Made by a program: the position numbers and the translations under genes. A stretch of 64,000 nucleotides of DNA. Origin: Bacillota bacterium. Lineage in GTDB: Bacteria > Bacillota_I > Bacilli_A > RF39 > UBA660. Location: positions 128,572 to 192,571 of the forward strand of contig SVAS01000002.1 in assembly GCA_015059285.1 (NCBI GenBank). Reading direction: 5' to 3'. The notes beneath the pieces were generated by a model. That model was not told the DNA's origin and searched no databases. It was given only the letters and a program-made list of their open reading frames with translations. Each line of letters begins with the position of its first letter. Positions within the stretch are counted from its first letter, which is position 1. Below, in pieces: positions 33,601 through 46,200 of this stretch.

Positions 33601-35912
33601 ATTTAAAATGGCCGACTGGTAGTACCGTTTTAAGTTCTCAACCTGTATCTCCAGAAAAACAGGCCCCTAAGTTTCAATTTTATTTAGCTAGTTCATCTGC
33701 AAGCTCTATGACATGGAAATATACTTATAGTGACATAGATAATGCTTTGATAAGTAAAAACTTATCTTATTCTATTAATGGTGTATCGCTTGGAGTAGTT
33801 GATATACATGAAACTAATACATTTGAAACTGTAACAATGCCTGGATTAAGTAAAGGCGATTTTGATATTTTTACTTCAGTAGCGCTTATTAAAACTTCAG
33901 GAAATATTTCCAATAAAATATTAGCGCAACAATATTTTGAAGGTTTATATCAAATGCCTCAATTAACTTTTAATACGCGTATTGATGTTAATAGACTTAC
34001 AATAAGTATTAATGATTATGAAAATTACTTAAGTTATATTAATCGTATTGCAGCGTTAAAAGTGACTTTTTCAAATGGTCAAAAACAAATTGTAAAAGAT
34101 AATTTAGTATTAGATGGTGATAGTGTTGTTATTGATTTGATTGATATAGCAGAATTTATTAATCAAGATGTTACTGTAAGTGTTGAAGCTTATTTTGATA
34201 CTGGAAAAGCAGGATTTGAACAAGACGACACAGCGTCAAATTTATATGCTCTTCAAAATACATTAATTGATGGTGTTGGTGGCGAGTATTATGTGATAAA
34301 TGCAAAAAACAATTTGGTTAAATATAATTATGCAACAGCATCAATTTTTACTAAAAATTTTACTGGTAATACTTTAACTATCAAAGATAAAATTAACAAT
34401 TATGAAAAGACATTAGATTTGAATGTCTTAGAAACTGGTGTTGAGTATAATTATGAAAATATCAGTTTAAAAAAGTTAGAAACACTACCATTGGGTGGAG
34501 ATGGAACACAAAATATTAATTTTGATATGATTATTGCTGGTGTAAGTTTATTGGATGAAAATGGTAAATTGAATATTGCTTCATCATTACAAGATGCGGA
34601 AGTTAAAATTAATTTATATGGAGCTGGAGCATCTGCTATTTTAAACAATAAAATATATTTAAAATTATTTGAGTTTGATGAGGATACAAACACAAGTAAA
34701 GAAGTTAGAACAGTGGAATTATCAACTACTGAATTAAATAAAACAATAACAATTTCAGATTTATTACCTAAAACAAATTATTATATAACTTTACATGCAG
34801 AAGTTTATAATGGTACTGGATATGAAATGGTTCAACTTTATGATATTGATACAAAAAGTGCAAATGAGCGATATAATTTTTCAACTCTTTATAGTGTAGG
34901 TATTAGTAATATTAATGTAGCTTATGATTATGAAAATGCTACATATAGTTCAAAAAATCTTGCTTTAACTTATAATTTAGAAGAGACAATAGGTTTTAAT
35001 CGTATTGAATATAATTTATATAAAATAGTTAAAGTTGATGGAGTTGAAACTAGGGAATTAGTTAATTTAGATATCACATCAGATAAAATTTTCAAAAAAA
35101 ACATGAAACATTTAATACCATGTAATCCGGGTGGTGCTATTGAATTTGGTTATGATTATGAAATAGAGCTTACTTCAATTGCGGAAGTTACTATAAATAA
35201 TCAAAAAGAAGATAGAGTTCTAGATGAAAAAATTACTTATCGTTTTACTTTGGATAGTTTGAGAAATCCATTTGTTGGTGTAAGTAGTAATTCTTCAGTT
35301 GAAGATGGTAATTATAAAATTGAATATAAAGTTAATATTTTTGATATGGATAAAGTAATTGTTGATGGCGTTTATAAAGTACGTATTTTTGATGAAGATA
35401 ATAATGATATTACACCAGATAAATATGCCAATAAAGAATATGATATTAAAGATTTAAATGCATCATTTGTTATTGAAAACTTAAAAGTTAATACCACTTA
35501 CAAATTACAAATTACTACTTATAATGATATGGATAATAGTGGAATAGATTTTATGAAATCACAAAAATCATTTGATGCATCGACAGTTAATGATTATGGA
35601 ATTGATATAGGTACTGTATATGCTTCTGCAAATTCTTTAAACCGTGCTAAAATTGATTTAACTTTCTATAACTCATATCGTTTGGATTGGATAGATGAAG
35701 TTAGATATTCAATTTATGGTCAAAATGGGTATTCAATAGATGGTAAAATGGATTTTACTCCTGTTCAAGTTAGTAGTAATCAAGGTTATTATTATACTTT
35801 CACCTTAGATAAGTCATTACCAACAACTGGAATTTACAATATTGAAATGCAATTTATTTATAATGGAATAATTATAAAACAAATATCTTTAGAACATAGT
35901 TATACAGATTAA
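30693..35912 (+). CDS. Giant surface protein 1 of the F1-like cluster (FN3-like repeats)
   Basis: 1739 residues. An N-terminal membrane anchor (about 4-24) is followed by a ~220-residue module with the stretch NKYLIASDKITLFLSD that resembles modules in the other three flanking proteins. A Glu/Asn/Gly-rich linker lies at about 246-296, then some 1,440 residues of tandem Ig/FN3-like domains, recognisable by recurring strands such as LTPETNYTLIASATY, LKSNTSYKVSLTEI, LRANETYTISVYAT and LKVNTTYKLQITTY. No catalytic motif, C-terminal membrane segment or sortase signal is seen, so the chain ends outside the cell. The start ATG at 30693 has GGGAGG six bases upstream. As first gene of the cluster it probably forms part of the machine's exterior. 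Function unknown. Confidence 0.75.
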   Translation: MKKSVAFILVSVILMIGASIYFAIDINNKKMKEFVKDGYILTTENSGTTDKSVRYYFNSGTKYQEKYQDKVSFSDIDGEKVSLNNTSFVHYLDGSISTLKKGVVMDLDSINGSVVKYYNIFSKSLLEKRTDAYFVNNLGKQLKFSNFIAKTSENKYLIASDKITLFLSDNQAIDIKDYVEINFIEGEIIRLENQEVSYQTISSESYIQLANDVKLDLGTGNIYVKNEKKVSLNQMIIDSDDNIQIEPEEENEENIEQGGNEGSTLENGNSGQNGANGGVTGGTIGDNEEVVDENENTKIPVFSVTKLDVTANKIDADISITDDDSLLNGPVTLKVVENGTGKTVYMKEDNNGAFDINVLIENLTPETNYTLIASATYTKNNNDYTKEFVSKAFRTESLGIELNKNYYTTSQLSYLVKIDEYSQIKSATLILYDDAGKDLGKQSVDVDAAKTGQVITFDGLKSNTSYKVSLTEIVYHNAKYSNGYELNVNAKTLKVEPSFGRTNFKIDKRNSLFTLNYDKVVDTDNGIVSYRYEIYDARFINEDNPQAIKTIEKENNTSVDILVDNVNIFRGDPYVFRVVVEFYDNEKYVEYASPFSTIMQMDGEGFPTVNFEEELVTFERIKGKVIITDDDNTIDLSGDNKILVVYQNSLGQSTTITASGNVVVPIDVNNLRANETYTISVYATVDLNDGNDKIDNCFIGSSIVKTEPTQPFAISLTAENEDVMQAFTVKGKLGASSGVDNELEASTLTGITFNLYEGKDTTQKLIRSIKKVDLNEEPYESTLKETYYDQEFELNPAFFGLANADLDNDYYTIEVTRAYDYTTYENEIPIEPEKDAVITVKTNGTIPDLPQDINSALVVNRILNKNAGTRYNAALDPNTIVGYEVQADYNNAKKYAQYLKYYVHDAVTGEIIESATQVYNVDASGEIGKVYFYLGNGTDFNIKDTELVRGNRYYFTYEAYLDMNGDSSVDLKWPTGSTVLSSQPVSPEKQAPKFQFYLASSSASSMTWKYTYSDIDNALISKNLSYSINGVSLGVVDIHETNTFETVTMPGLSKGDFDIFTSVALIKTSGNISNKILAQQYFEGLYQMPQLTFNTRIDVNRLTISINDYENYLSYINRIAALKVTFSNGQKQIVKDNLVLDGDSVVIDLIDIAEFINQDVTVSVEAYFDTGKAGFEQDDTASNLYALQNTLIDGVGGEYYVINAKNNLVKYNYATASIFTKNFTGNTLTIKDKINNYEKTLDLNVLETGVEYNYENISLKKLETLPLGGDGTQNINFDMIIAGVSLLDENGKLNIASSLQDAEVKINLYGAGASAILNNKIYLKLFEFDEDTNTSKEVRTVELSTTELNKTITISDLLPKTNYYITLHAEVYNGTGYEMVQLYDIDTKSANERYNFSTLYSVGISNINVAYDYENATYSSKNLALTYNLEETIGFNRIEYNLYKIVKVDGVETRELVNLDITSDKIFKKNMKHLIPCNPGGAIEFGYDYEIELTSIAEVTINNQKEDRVLDEKITYRFTLDSLRNPFVGVSSNSSVEDGNYKIEYKVNIFDMDKVIVDGVYKVRIFDEDNNDITPDKYANKEYDIKDLNASFVIENLKVNTTYKLQITTYNDMDNSGIDFMKSQKSFDASTVNDYGIDIGTVYASANSLNRAKIDLTFYNSYRLDWIDEVRYSIYGQNGYSIDGKMDFTPVQVSSNQGYYYTFTLDKSLPTTGIYNIEMQFIYNGIIIKQISLEHSYTD

Positions 35913-35926
35913 TAAGGAGGTGCTAT

Positions 35927-37321
35927 ATGAGAAAATTAGGTAAAAAGAATAAAATATCGTTTGTTATATTTACTTTTATAGTTATATTAGTAGTGGCGAT
36001 ATTTGTTTATGGAATAAACCGAGTGCTTTCTTATGAAAAAGAAGAATATGAGCTTACAACAGGTAGTGTGTTATATGATGAAGATAATAATTTTCTATCT
36101 TTAAATAGTGCTTCTTTTATGAGCCGTAATTGGAATGGCAAATATTATGTAACTTTAGAAGATGAAACTAGTTATAATTTAGGTGAGGAAACAGTTGTTT
36201 TTAATTCTAATGATTATCGTATGTATTTATATGGCACTTTTTACCAAGTTTTTGAAAATGGTAAAGTTGAAAAACACGTTGGTCAAACAGAGGTTGTAAG
36301 AAATACAGAAGCCAAAGTGTATAAACTTAAAGATCGTAAATATTTAATAGTAGCAAGTAAAATTGCAACTGAAGATTTGAGTGTTAATACGGCTAATTAT
36401 TTAATTATTGAGATTGATAAGATAGGTAATGCTTTACTTATGAATAATGAAATTAATATTAAGACAATAGTACCAACTGTTTTAAAAACTGATGATTTTA
36501 ATTTTGATATTGCCAATGAAAAATTAGTTTTTGGCAAGACTTATATTGATTTAAAGAAAATAAATGGAAGTACTAATGAATATGTAGAACCAGTAAAAAA
36601 ACCTACAACAAATAATAATAGTGGTGGTAGCACTGGTGGAACGGGAGGAACAGGTGGTGCCGGTGGCGCAGGAGGAACAGGCTCTATAATTTATGGAAAT
36701 ACTTCTAATTCTAATAAGATAGAATTAGTTAAAAAAGTTGGCCTTAACTCTATTGTTCCCTATTCTACGTATTTAGACGTTGATTATACTGTTATTGATT
36801 TAAACAATGAATATAATTCTGTTTATTTGCTTATTGATGATGGTGTTAATAAAAATAAGATAGAGTTAAACAAAGAAAGTAGTAATTATAAAGTTAGAAA
36901 TCTAAAACCAAACTATGAGTATAATGTAAGTTTAGGTTATACTTATACTGATAAAAGCGATGGATTTAATACAGAAATGGATGAAATTTCAGATGTTTTT
37001 AAAATTAAGACAGCTAAGTTAGAGCAAAAATTGGAAATAACAAAAATAAATAAGGCTAATAAACAAATTCATTTTAATTTAAAATTAGATGACAATTATA
37101 TGTTAGAAACGGTATCAATCGCTCTTTATTCAGATAGTATATTTATTCAAAGTATTAGTTTATCTCAAGATGATATAAGAATAGCAACAACTGATAGTGG
37201 TTTTAGTGCTTATATAACTTATGAAAATTTAGGTACTCAAAATATTTTAAAAGTAGAAAATGCTATATATAACGGTGAAAATGCAAACATTGATTTATCT
37301 ACCGTTTATGTAAATAGTTAG
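35927..37321 (+). CDS. Surface protein 2 of the F1-like cluster (membrane-proximal module plus FN3-like)
   Basis: 464 residues: membrane anchor (about 10-32), a beta-rich module (about 40-215, containing DRKYLIVASKIATEDL, close to NKYLIASDKITLF of protein 1), a Gly/Thr-rich flexible linker (about 221-255, repeated GGT/GGA), and two FN3-like domains (for example LKPNYEYNVSLGYTY). It is a short version of giant protein 1. Ribosome site TAAGGAGG; its stop codon overlaps the GGAGG of the c-like gene, implying tight coupling with the ATPase subunits. Function unknown. Confidence 0.72.
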   Translation: MRKLGKKNKISFVIFTFIVILVVAIFVYGINRVLSYEKEEYELTTGSVLYDEDNNFLSLNSASFMSRNWNGKYYVTLEDETSYNLGEETVVFNSNDYRMYLYGTFYQVFENGKVEKHVGQTEVVRNTEAKVYKLKDRKYLIVASKIATEDLSVNTANYLIIEIDKIGNALLMNNEINIKTIVPTVLKTDDFNFDIANEKLVFGKTYIDLKKINGSTNEYVEPVKKPTTNNNSGGSTGGTGGTGGAGGAGGTGSIIYGNTSNSNKIELVKKVGLNSIVPYSTYLDVDYTVIDLNNEYNSVYLLIDDGVNKNKIELNKESSNYKVRNLKPNYEYNVSLGYTYTDKSDGFNTEMDEISDVFKIKTAKLEQKLEITKINKANKQIHFNLKLDDNYMLETVSIALYSDSIFIQSISLSQDDIRIATTDSGFSAYITYENLGTQNILKVENAIYNGENANIDLSTVYVNS

Positions 37322-37576
<255 letters not shown>

Positions 37577-37577
37577 G

Positions 37578-38330
37578 ATGTTTATTATATTTATTGCCAT
37601 TTCTATTATTATTTTTGTTATGATAATAGTTATGACGACTATATTTAAAAGAACAGTCAAAGTTATAGACGAACAATCAAAAAATTATTTTGTTTGTAAA
37701 TTACAAGTATATGATGATTTAATTGAAAAAAAGCAAGCTGCTTTAGAAGAATTAAATCAAAAAATAGAAGAACTTGAAAAAAAAGAAATAGAAGTATCTG
37801 ATGAAGTAGAAGAAGTGGAAGAAGCTAAAAATGTTTTGGATGTAGTGATTCCTGATTATAGAGATGAAGATATATTTGAAACTTATAAAAAAATTGATGA
37901 AAAGTTTGATTTTGATAATGAAGAAATTGTTGTTAACTTCATTAAAGAACATAAAAAGAATATTAGCAAAAAATATTATGATTATTTAGTAGAAATAAAA
38001 AGTAAAATTACATTTGATATTACTTATGATCTTTTAACAAAATCAGAACAAGAACAATTAAATACTTTGATGGCTTTATTGGATGCTGATGAATATAAAA
38101 TTATAACAGAATATTTAAAAGATAAAGAAAGTTTTGATTTTAATAGTTTCAAAAATTATTTGAATGATTTAATTCAAGAAAACGATCCTTATATTTATAT
38201 TAAAGTATCTAAGAAAAATGAAAATTATAATCATTTAGATAAAAATATTAAAACTATTTATGATCCAAATATTTTTAAGGGGATAGTTATTATTTATCAA
38301 AATAAGTTATATGATTTTGGCTTGAATTAG
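37578..38330 (+). CDS. Fused b-delta-like stator subunit
   Basis: 250 residues. An N-terminal membrane segment (about 1-22) and a Lys/Glu-rich coiled coil (about 45-90) resemble subunit b. The C-terminal half resembles subunit delta: a helical region, ITFDITYDLLTKSEQEQL, and the ending YDPNIFKGIVIIYQNKLYD, which matches the delta signature D-P-x-x-x-x-G-hydrophobic near its C-terminus. Position between c and alpha is where b and delta genes normally stand. Fused b-delta chains are known in actinobacterial ATP synthases. It should connect the alpha3beta3 head to the membrane as a stator. The start overlaps nothing and sits one base after the c gene's stop. Confidence 0.65.
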   Translation: MFIIFIAISIIIFVMIIVMTTIFKRTVKVIDEQSKNYFVCKLQVYDDLIEKKQAALEELNQKIEELEKKEIEVSDEVEEVEEAKNVLDVVIPDYRDEDIFETYKKIDEKFDFDNEEIVVNFIKEHKKNISKKYYDYLVEIKSKITFDITYDLLTKSEQEQLNTLMALLDADEYKIITEYLKDKESFDFNSFKNYLNDLIQENDPYIYIKVSKKNENYNHLDKNIKTIYDPNIFKGIVIIYQNKLYDFGLN

Positions 38331-38344
38331 AAAGAGGTGCTAGT

Positions 38345-39670
38345 GTGAATAATTATATTGAAGATGCTGTGGATGAAAAATTAGAAAAAATTAAAAATCA
38401 AGATAATATTTACGAAGTTGGACAAGTTACTCGTGTTGGAGAATATATATTAGAAGTATCTGGTTTAGATAATGTGGCCTTTTTCGAAAAAGTCAATATT
38501 GCTAATAAAGCAGTTGGATATGTAAATAATATTTTGAAAAATTCAGTTATTGTTGCAGTATTAAAAGAAGAAGAGCCAATTAAAGTTGGTGATCAAGTTT
38601 TTTCTACTAACGAAGAATATAAATTTGATTTTTCAGTTAATTCTTTAGGAAGAATTATTGATATTTTTGGGGAAGATAAAATTAGTGGAAAAAAATTTGA
38701 AGATTTAATTAATTTGAAAATTGAAAATAAAAATACTCCTATTATGGATAGAACTAAAGTTGAAAGACCTTTACTTACGGGTATTGCAGGTATTGATTTA
38801 ATATATCCAATAGGTAAAGGGCAAAGACAACTGATTATTGGTGATAAAAAAACAGGTAAAACTCAAATTTGTTTAGACACTATTGTTAATCAAGCAGACC
38901 AAGGAGTTGTTTGTATATATGTAGCAATTGGCAAAACTAAAAAAGAAGTAAAAGAAATTTATTTTGAACTTTTAAAAAGAGGAGCTATGAAATATACTAT
39001 TATTTTAGCAACCTTTAACGATGAAAGACCTACAGTATTATCTCTTACTCCTTATGTCGGTTTATCAATTGCAGAAGCTTTCATGAAGCTTAATTATGAT
39101 GTTTTAGTTGTTTTAGATGATTTAAAAAGACATGCTGAAGCTTATCGTGAAATCAGTATTGTATCTGGCAAAAATCCTGGACGTGATGCATATCCTGCAG
39201 ATATTTTCTATACACATTCACGTTTATTAGAAAAAGGATGTCAACATAAATCAGGAGCATCTATTACGATTTTACCGGTTATGGAAACCAGTGGAGGAGA
39301 TATTACTGACTATATTTCTACTAACATCATTTCTATTACTGATGGGCAAATAGTTTTATCTGATAAAAACTACCAAAAAGGTATTAAACCAGCTATAGAT
39401 TATGGTCTTTCTGTATCACGTTTGGGTGGAGCTGTACAAGATAAAAGAATGAAACAGTTAGGAGCTAAAACTCGTCAAAAGCTTCTTAGTTATTTAGAAA
39501 CAAAAGATGTGTATGAACTTGCTAATACTGATGAAATGAGTAGTGAATTACAACAAAAAATGTTGGGTGGAAAAAGAATAGTGGATAGTTTAATTCAATA
39601 TAAATATAGTCCACTATCTGTTGAAGAAATTTTAGAAAAGTTTAATTTTGTTAATGAGGATAATGAATAA
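38345..39670 (+). CDS. F1 alpha-subunit homologue
   Basis: 441 residues, about 60 fewer than a usual AtpA, with losses at both ends. Nucleotide motifs are kept: Walker A GDKKTGKT (166-173), Walker B region DVLVVLDDLKRHAEAYREISI, GRDAYPADIFYTHSRLLE, and the arginine finger Arg359 in VSRLGGAVQ that completes the beta catalytic site. The head should therefore hydrolyse ATP. GTG start with GAGGTG upstream. It is divergent from housekeeping AtpA, and its neighbours place it in a specialised F1-like ATPase rather than the cell's ATP synthase. Confidence 0.9.
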   Translation: MNNYIEDAVDEKLEKIKNQDNIYEVGQVTRVGEYILEVSGLDNVAFFEKVNIANKAVGYVNNILKNSVIVAVLKEEEPIKVGDQVFSTNEEYKFDFSVNSLGRIIDIFGEDKISGKKFEDLINLKIENKNTPIMDRTKVERPLLTGIAGIDLIYPIGKGQRQLIIGDKKTGKTQICLDTIVNQADQGVVCIYVAIGKTKKEVKEIYFELLKRGAMKYTIILATFNDERPTVLSLTPYVGLSIAEAFMKLNYDVLVVLDDLKRHAEAYREISIVSGKNPGRDAYPADIFYTHSRLLEKGCQHKSGASITILPVMETSGGDITDYISTNIISITDGQIVLSDKNYQKGIKPAIDYGLSVSRLGGAVQDKRMKQLGAKTRQKLLSYLETKDVYELANTDEMSSELQQKMLGGKRIVDSLIQYKYSPLSVEEILEKFNFVNEDNE

Positions 39671-42038
<2,368 letters not shown>

Positions 42039-42039
<1 letters not shown>

Positions 42040-42590
42040 TGAAACAATTATTATACTATATTTTAAATTTCTTTGATTTTATATTAGTATTTACTCTAGT
42101 TGTCTTAATTATAGAAGTAGTCTTTGAAATATTGATAAAAAAATTTGAATTTAAGGAAGAAAAAATAGGTTTTTATGGAATATTTATGCAATTAGATACA
42201 AGAGGTGTAGTTGCTCTTTCTGCAGCTACTATAAAATATGTTTTTATTCTATGGAGTTTATTAAGTGGTAATGAAATTACTATTGCTCATTTTATCTTTT
42301 TGCTAATTATTTCATCTATATATAACTTAAGTTTATTAAATATGAAAGGCTTATTTTTAGATACAATTAATAGTGTAGTTATATATTTTTATTTTCTATG
42401 CTGTAATTTGCTTAATAATTATTTAATTGAAGTTAGATCAGAATGGTACATTGTATTAATATTGGTTTTATCAGTAATCTTTGTAGCTATTTATTCATCA
42501 TATTTTATTTTAAAAAATATTAATGATGTTGTAGGTAAAAATAAGTATGTAAGGAGAGTTAAAAATGAAACAGTTCTTAAAAAGCTCTAA
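42039..42590 (+). CDS. Polytopic membrane protein of the F1-like cluster, unknown
   Basis: 183 residues with about five membrane segments (roughly 5-30, 56-75, 80-98, 105-128 and 133-157) and a basic C-terminus (KYVRRVKNETVLKKL). It is the only multi-pass protein in the cluster apart from the c-like hairpin. Subunit a, which normally partners the c-ring, is missing; this protein could fill its place, but I find no a-subunit signature and no membrane-embedded Arg in a suitable helix. One Arg is in DTRGVV at the edge of helix 2. Coupled to epsilon through TAATG; overlaps the next gene by 26 bases. Confidence 0.7.
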
Positions 42591-43275
42591 ATTTAAAACA
42601 GGTTTGTCTTATTTGGCAATCATACTTTTAGAAATTATTATTGTTGTTTTATTAACATTTAAAGATAATTTAGATAAAGTTGAGTTCAAAGATTATAGTT
42701 TTTATCAATATTTATCAGGTAGGCGTTTTGATTATGAAGGAACTTTAAAATTATCAGTAGATGGTGATATTACTGAATTAAAGCTAAAAGATAAAAATAT
42801 TACACTTGATTCTACACCAATTTACTATAAAGATTATAAAAAAGTTTTATTTCCTAAAAATATGTCTGTTGTTTTTCCTTTGACTAGTGGAATTCAGTAT
42901 AAAGTAAATTATTTTTCAACTATTGAACAAACAGAAGAACTAATTATAACAGATAGAAGTTATAGTCGTGAAATTAATAATAGTTTTTTATATGACGGAG
43001 AAGATTTATATTTTTTCATAAACGAAACAACACTTATGATTGGTGAACAAGAATATAAATTAAAACCACTTTCTTATGTGGTTGCTAAATACAATAATAA
43101 AGTAGAAATATATGATTATGAATTAGATGAATATATTACTTTTGATGCTAAAGGTGTTAGTGTACAGGCTTTAGGTAATAGTTATAAAATAAATTTATTT
43201 AATGACTCTATAGAATATGGTCTAACATCAAAGTTATTAGTTAAAAAATTAGATTTTTTAAAAAATCTAGAATAG
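42565..43275 (+). CDS. Surface protein 3 of the F1-like cluster (membrane-proximal module only)
   Basis: 236 residues: a short cytoplasmic N-terminus, one membrane segment (about 13-32) and a ~200-residue exported beta-rich module comparable to the first module of proteins 1, 2 and 4 (here YDGEDLYFFINETTLMIGEQEYKLKPLSYVV). It has no linker or FN3-like repeats, so it looks like the minimal form of the family. Ribosome site AAGGAGAG lies inside the preceding gene. Giant protein 2 follows after 13 bases. Confidence 0.68.
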   Translation: MKQFLKSSKFKTGLSYLAIILLEIIIVVLLTFKDNLDKVEFKDYSFYQYLSGRRFDYEGTLKLSVDGDITELKLKDKNITLDSTPIYYKDYKKVLFPKNMSVVFPLTSGIQYKVNYFSTIEQTEELIITDRSYSREINNSFLYDGEDLYFFINETTLMIGEQEYKLKPLSYVVAKYNNKVEIYDYELDEYITFDAKGVSVQALGNSYKINLFNDSIEYGLTSKLLVKKLDFLKNLE

Positions 43276-43288
43276 AGGAGGTATAGGT

Positions 43289-46200
43289 ATGAAAAGGATA
43301 ATTGCTATTATATCAATTTTAGCTTTCCTAATTATTTACTCAATTGCATCTCAAGTAACTGAATTATCAGTTATTGAGTATGATGGTTATGCAGTTGAAA
43401 ATAATAATATTGTTCAGAACTTAATTAGCGAAAATATTACCATTAGCGAAGCTAGAATAAAGTCAGTTAAATTTTCTGCCTATGACACTGTATATAAACA
43501 ATATAATAATATTTATATTGGTGAAGAAGAAAAAATAAAAATAAATGAAACCATTCCACTTTACGTAAACAACAATTTGACAATTATAAATATGTCAGAT
43601 AATACAACTTTAATAGATGAAACATTTGAACATTATGAAGGTTATAATAATTTCTTATTATCAGAAGGAATTCTTTATAATCGTGGTGATAATGAAAGAG
43701 CAGACTATAATGATTATTACTTTTTAGTATTATCTAGTGGTATGCATGTTAATTCTCAAATTATAACTTTAAAAACATCTATTAGAGAAATTGAAATACC
43801 GCTTAATAGTATTATCAATTTTGAAGAAGATAAAGTTAAATACTATGTGTTAGAAAATGATACATTTGTTTATTATAGGGCAGATGATATTGATGATAAT
43901 ACAACAGTTAAAATTAAAGATAAAGAATATAATTATATTGATTTATTAAAGAATTTAAACATTTATGAGGAAGAACTTCCAGAAGCTTATGATCCTACTA
44001 TTGATAATTCGGAAAATTTAGAAGAAAATCAAGGTTCTGGTAATAATCAAGTAATATATCAAAAACCTACAGTAGAATGCGATACATTAGTTGGTAATGT
44101 TTATTCTGCCGCAACTAATTTACGTATATTAGATCCTGCTGGTAGAATAAAAAAGGCTGTAACTTTTGAAGTTTTAAAAGATGGCAACTTATTTTTGAGA
44201 AAATCTTTTATAAATTTTGGAACAATTGAAATTAATGGTTTAGAGCCAAATACTACTTATAAGGTAGTTGGATATTTCACTTATAGAAATGAACTTGGTA
44301 ATTTGGTAGAAAGTACTTTTTATGAAGAAAAATTAACTACAAAATCAAAAGATACTCTTCCTGAATATGAATTTAGATTTAATAATGGAAGTGTATATGC
44401 TAAAAAAATAGAAATAGCTAATTTTAAGATGATTAGTGAAATTAATTCTGAACTTATTAAAGGTACAAAAAGAATTGCAATTAAGATAGGTGATGATGAA
44501 TATAATCTTTCTAATAACGAAATGACATCTTTATTTAAAGGTGAAGAAATTTTATATGAAACGCCAGAAACATTAAAAAGTAATTCAAATATAGAATATG
44601 AAATTGTAGTTTATGATTTGTTTGGACAAGAATTAAAAATTTTAAATAATAAAGGTTTTACAAAAACATCTAAAATTCCACCAACTGCTTCTATTACCTC
44701 ATTAGAAAAGACTGTTAATAGTGTAGAAGTCGAAATTAAATTAAATAATGAAGATGAAGTTAATATTTCAAACTATAGATATATTATAGAAGAACCTTCT
44801 GGAGTTATTGTTGAACAAGGTAATATCGAAGAAGAAATTTTTAATTTAACTGGTCTTAGTCAAGATCAAAAATATTTAGTGTATGTATATGGAGACTATG
44901 ATCTTAACGATGGTAATGGTAGTATGAAAAATCAACTTATAGCTTCAGGGCCGGTTTATACAGAACCATTAAATAAATTGGGTTATATTAGAATGGATGT
45001 CCAAAATTCTGAAGTTTCGGAAGATAGTGTAACTTTAAAGATGAAAATAAATAAAGATACTACTCATAAAACTCTTGTTGATTTGCTTGAAAAAATGAAT
45101 ATAACTTTAACAAGTGAAAATGAAGAACTTTATTTTACTTTAACGGATGAACAAATAGAAAAGATAAAAAATGGTGAAGAAATTGAATTTGTTGCTAATA
45201 ATCTAACTAGTGCAACAGAATATAATATAGCTTTAACAAGTATTGTTAGACAAGGAACAAAAACTTATGCGATACAGACTTTGTCAGCAATTACTAGTTT
45301 TAAAACGTTAAAAAAAGAGGCTATTGTTCTGATAAAAAATGCTTTTACTACTGAAAATTTAATAGATTTTGATGTTAAAATAGAAGATATTGATGGTACT
45401 ATTGAATCTGATCGTGTTATTTTAGAAGTCAGAAATGCTAAAAATCAAATTCTCAATTCAATCTATTTAAATATTAACGATGATTATAAGCGTTTAACCT
45501 TTGATAAATTAGAACCATATCAAAAATATACCTTTGTTTATATTGCTGAAGAATATAATTTAGGAGAAAAGAACGCTACTTTTGAGCAAAATAAGGAATT
45601 ATATAAACATACTATTGTTACCGAAGAGGGTATTAGTGGTAATATAGGTTTAACGACTTTATTAAAAGAACAAGGCGGTAAAAATCTCTTTGATATTAAT
45701 AATTTACAAAATTGGAAGGGAAATGGTCAAAGCAGTGGTAGTAAGACTTATAGCTTTACTAATAATACTGTAATTTTAACCGGTAAAAATGGTTGGTATA
45801 ATTATTCTTATTATTTACCTGAGTACAAATCTAAACAAATTACAGTTTCATTTAAAGCAAGATATAGAAATAATGAAGATAATAATAAAGCAGCTGCATA
45901 TTTATCTAATAGTGATAGCAGCACGAAAACATATCAATTATCTAATCTTTCAAATGAATATAAAGAATATAGTTATACATTAACTTTAAATTCAAAAGGA
46001 TACATAGGATTTTTAATATATGAAACATCTGGTAAAGGATTAAGTACTACTATAGAGATTAAAGATTTACAAATAGAAGTAGGAAATAAAGCAACTTCAT
46101 ATGAAGAATTTAAAAAGACCGATACTTATTTGGGAAATACTTTAGTTAGTTTAAATGATAGTCGCGATGAAATTCCTACAGATGATTATTATGTGAAAGT

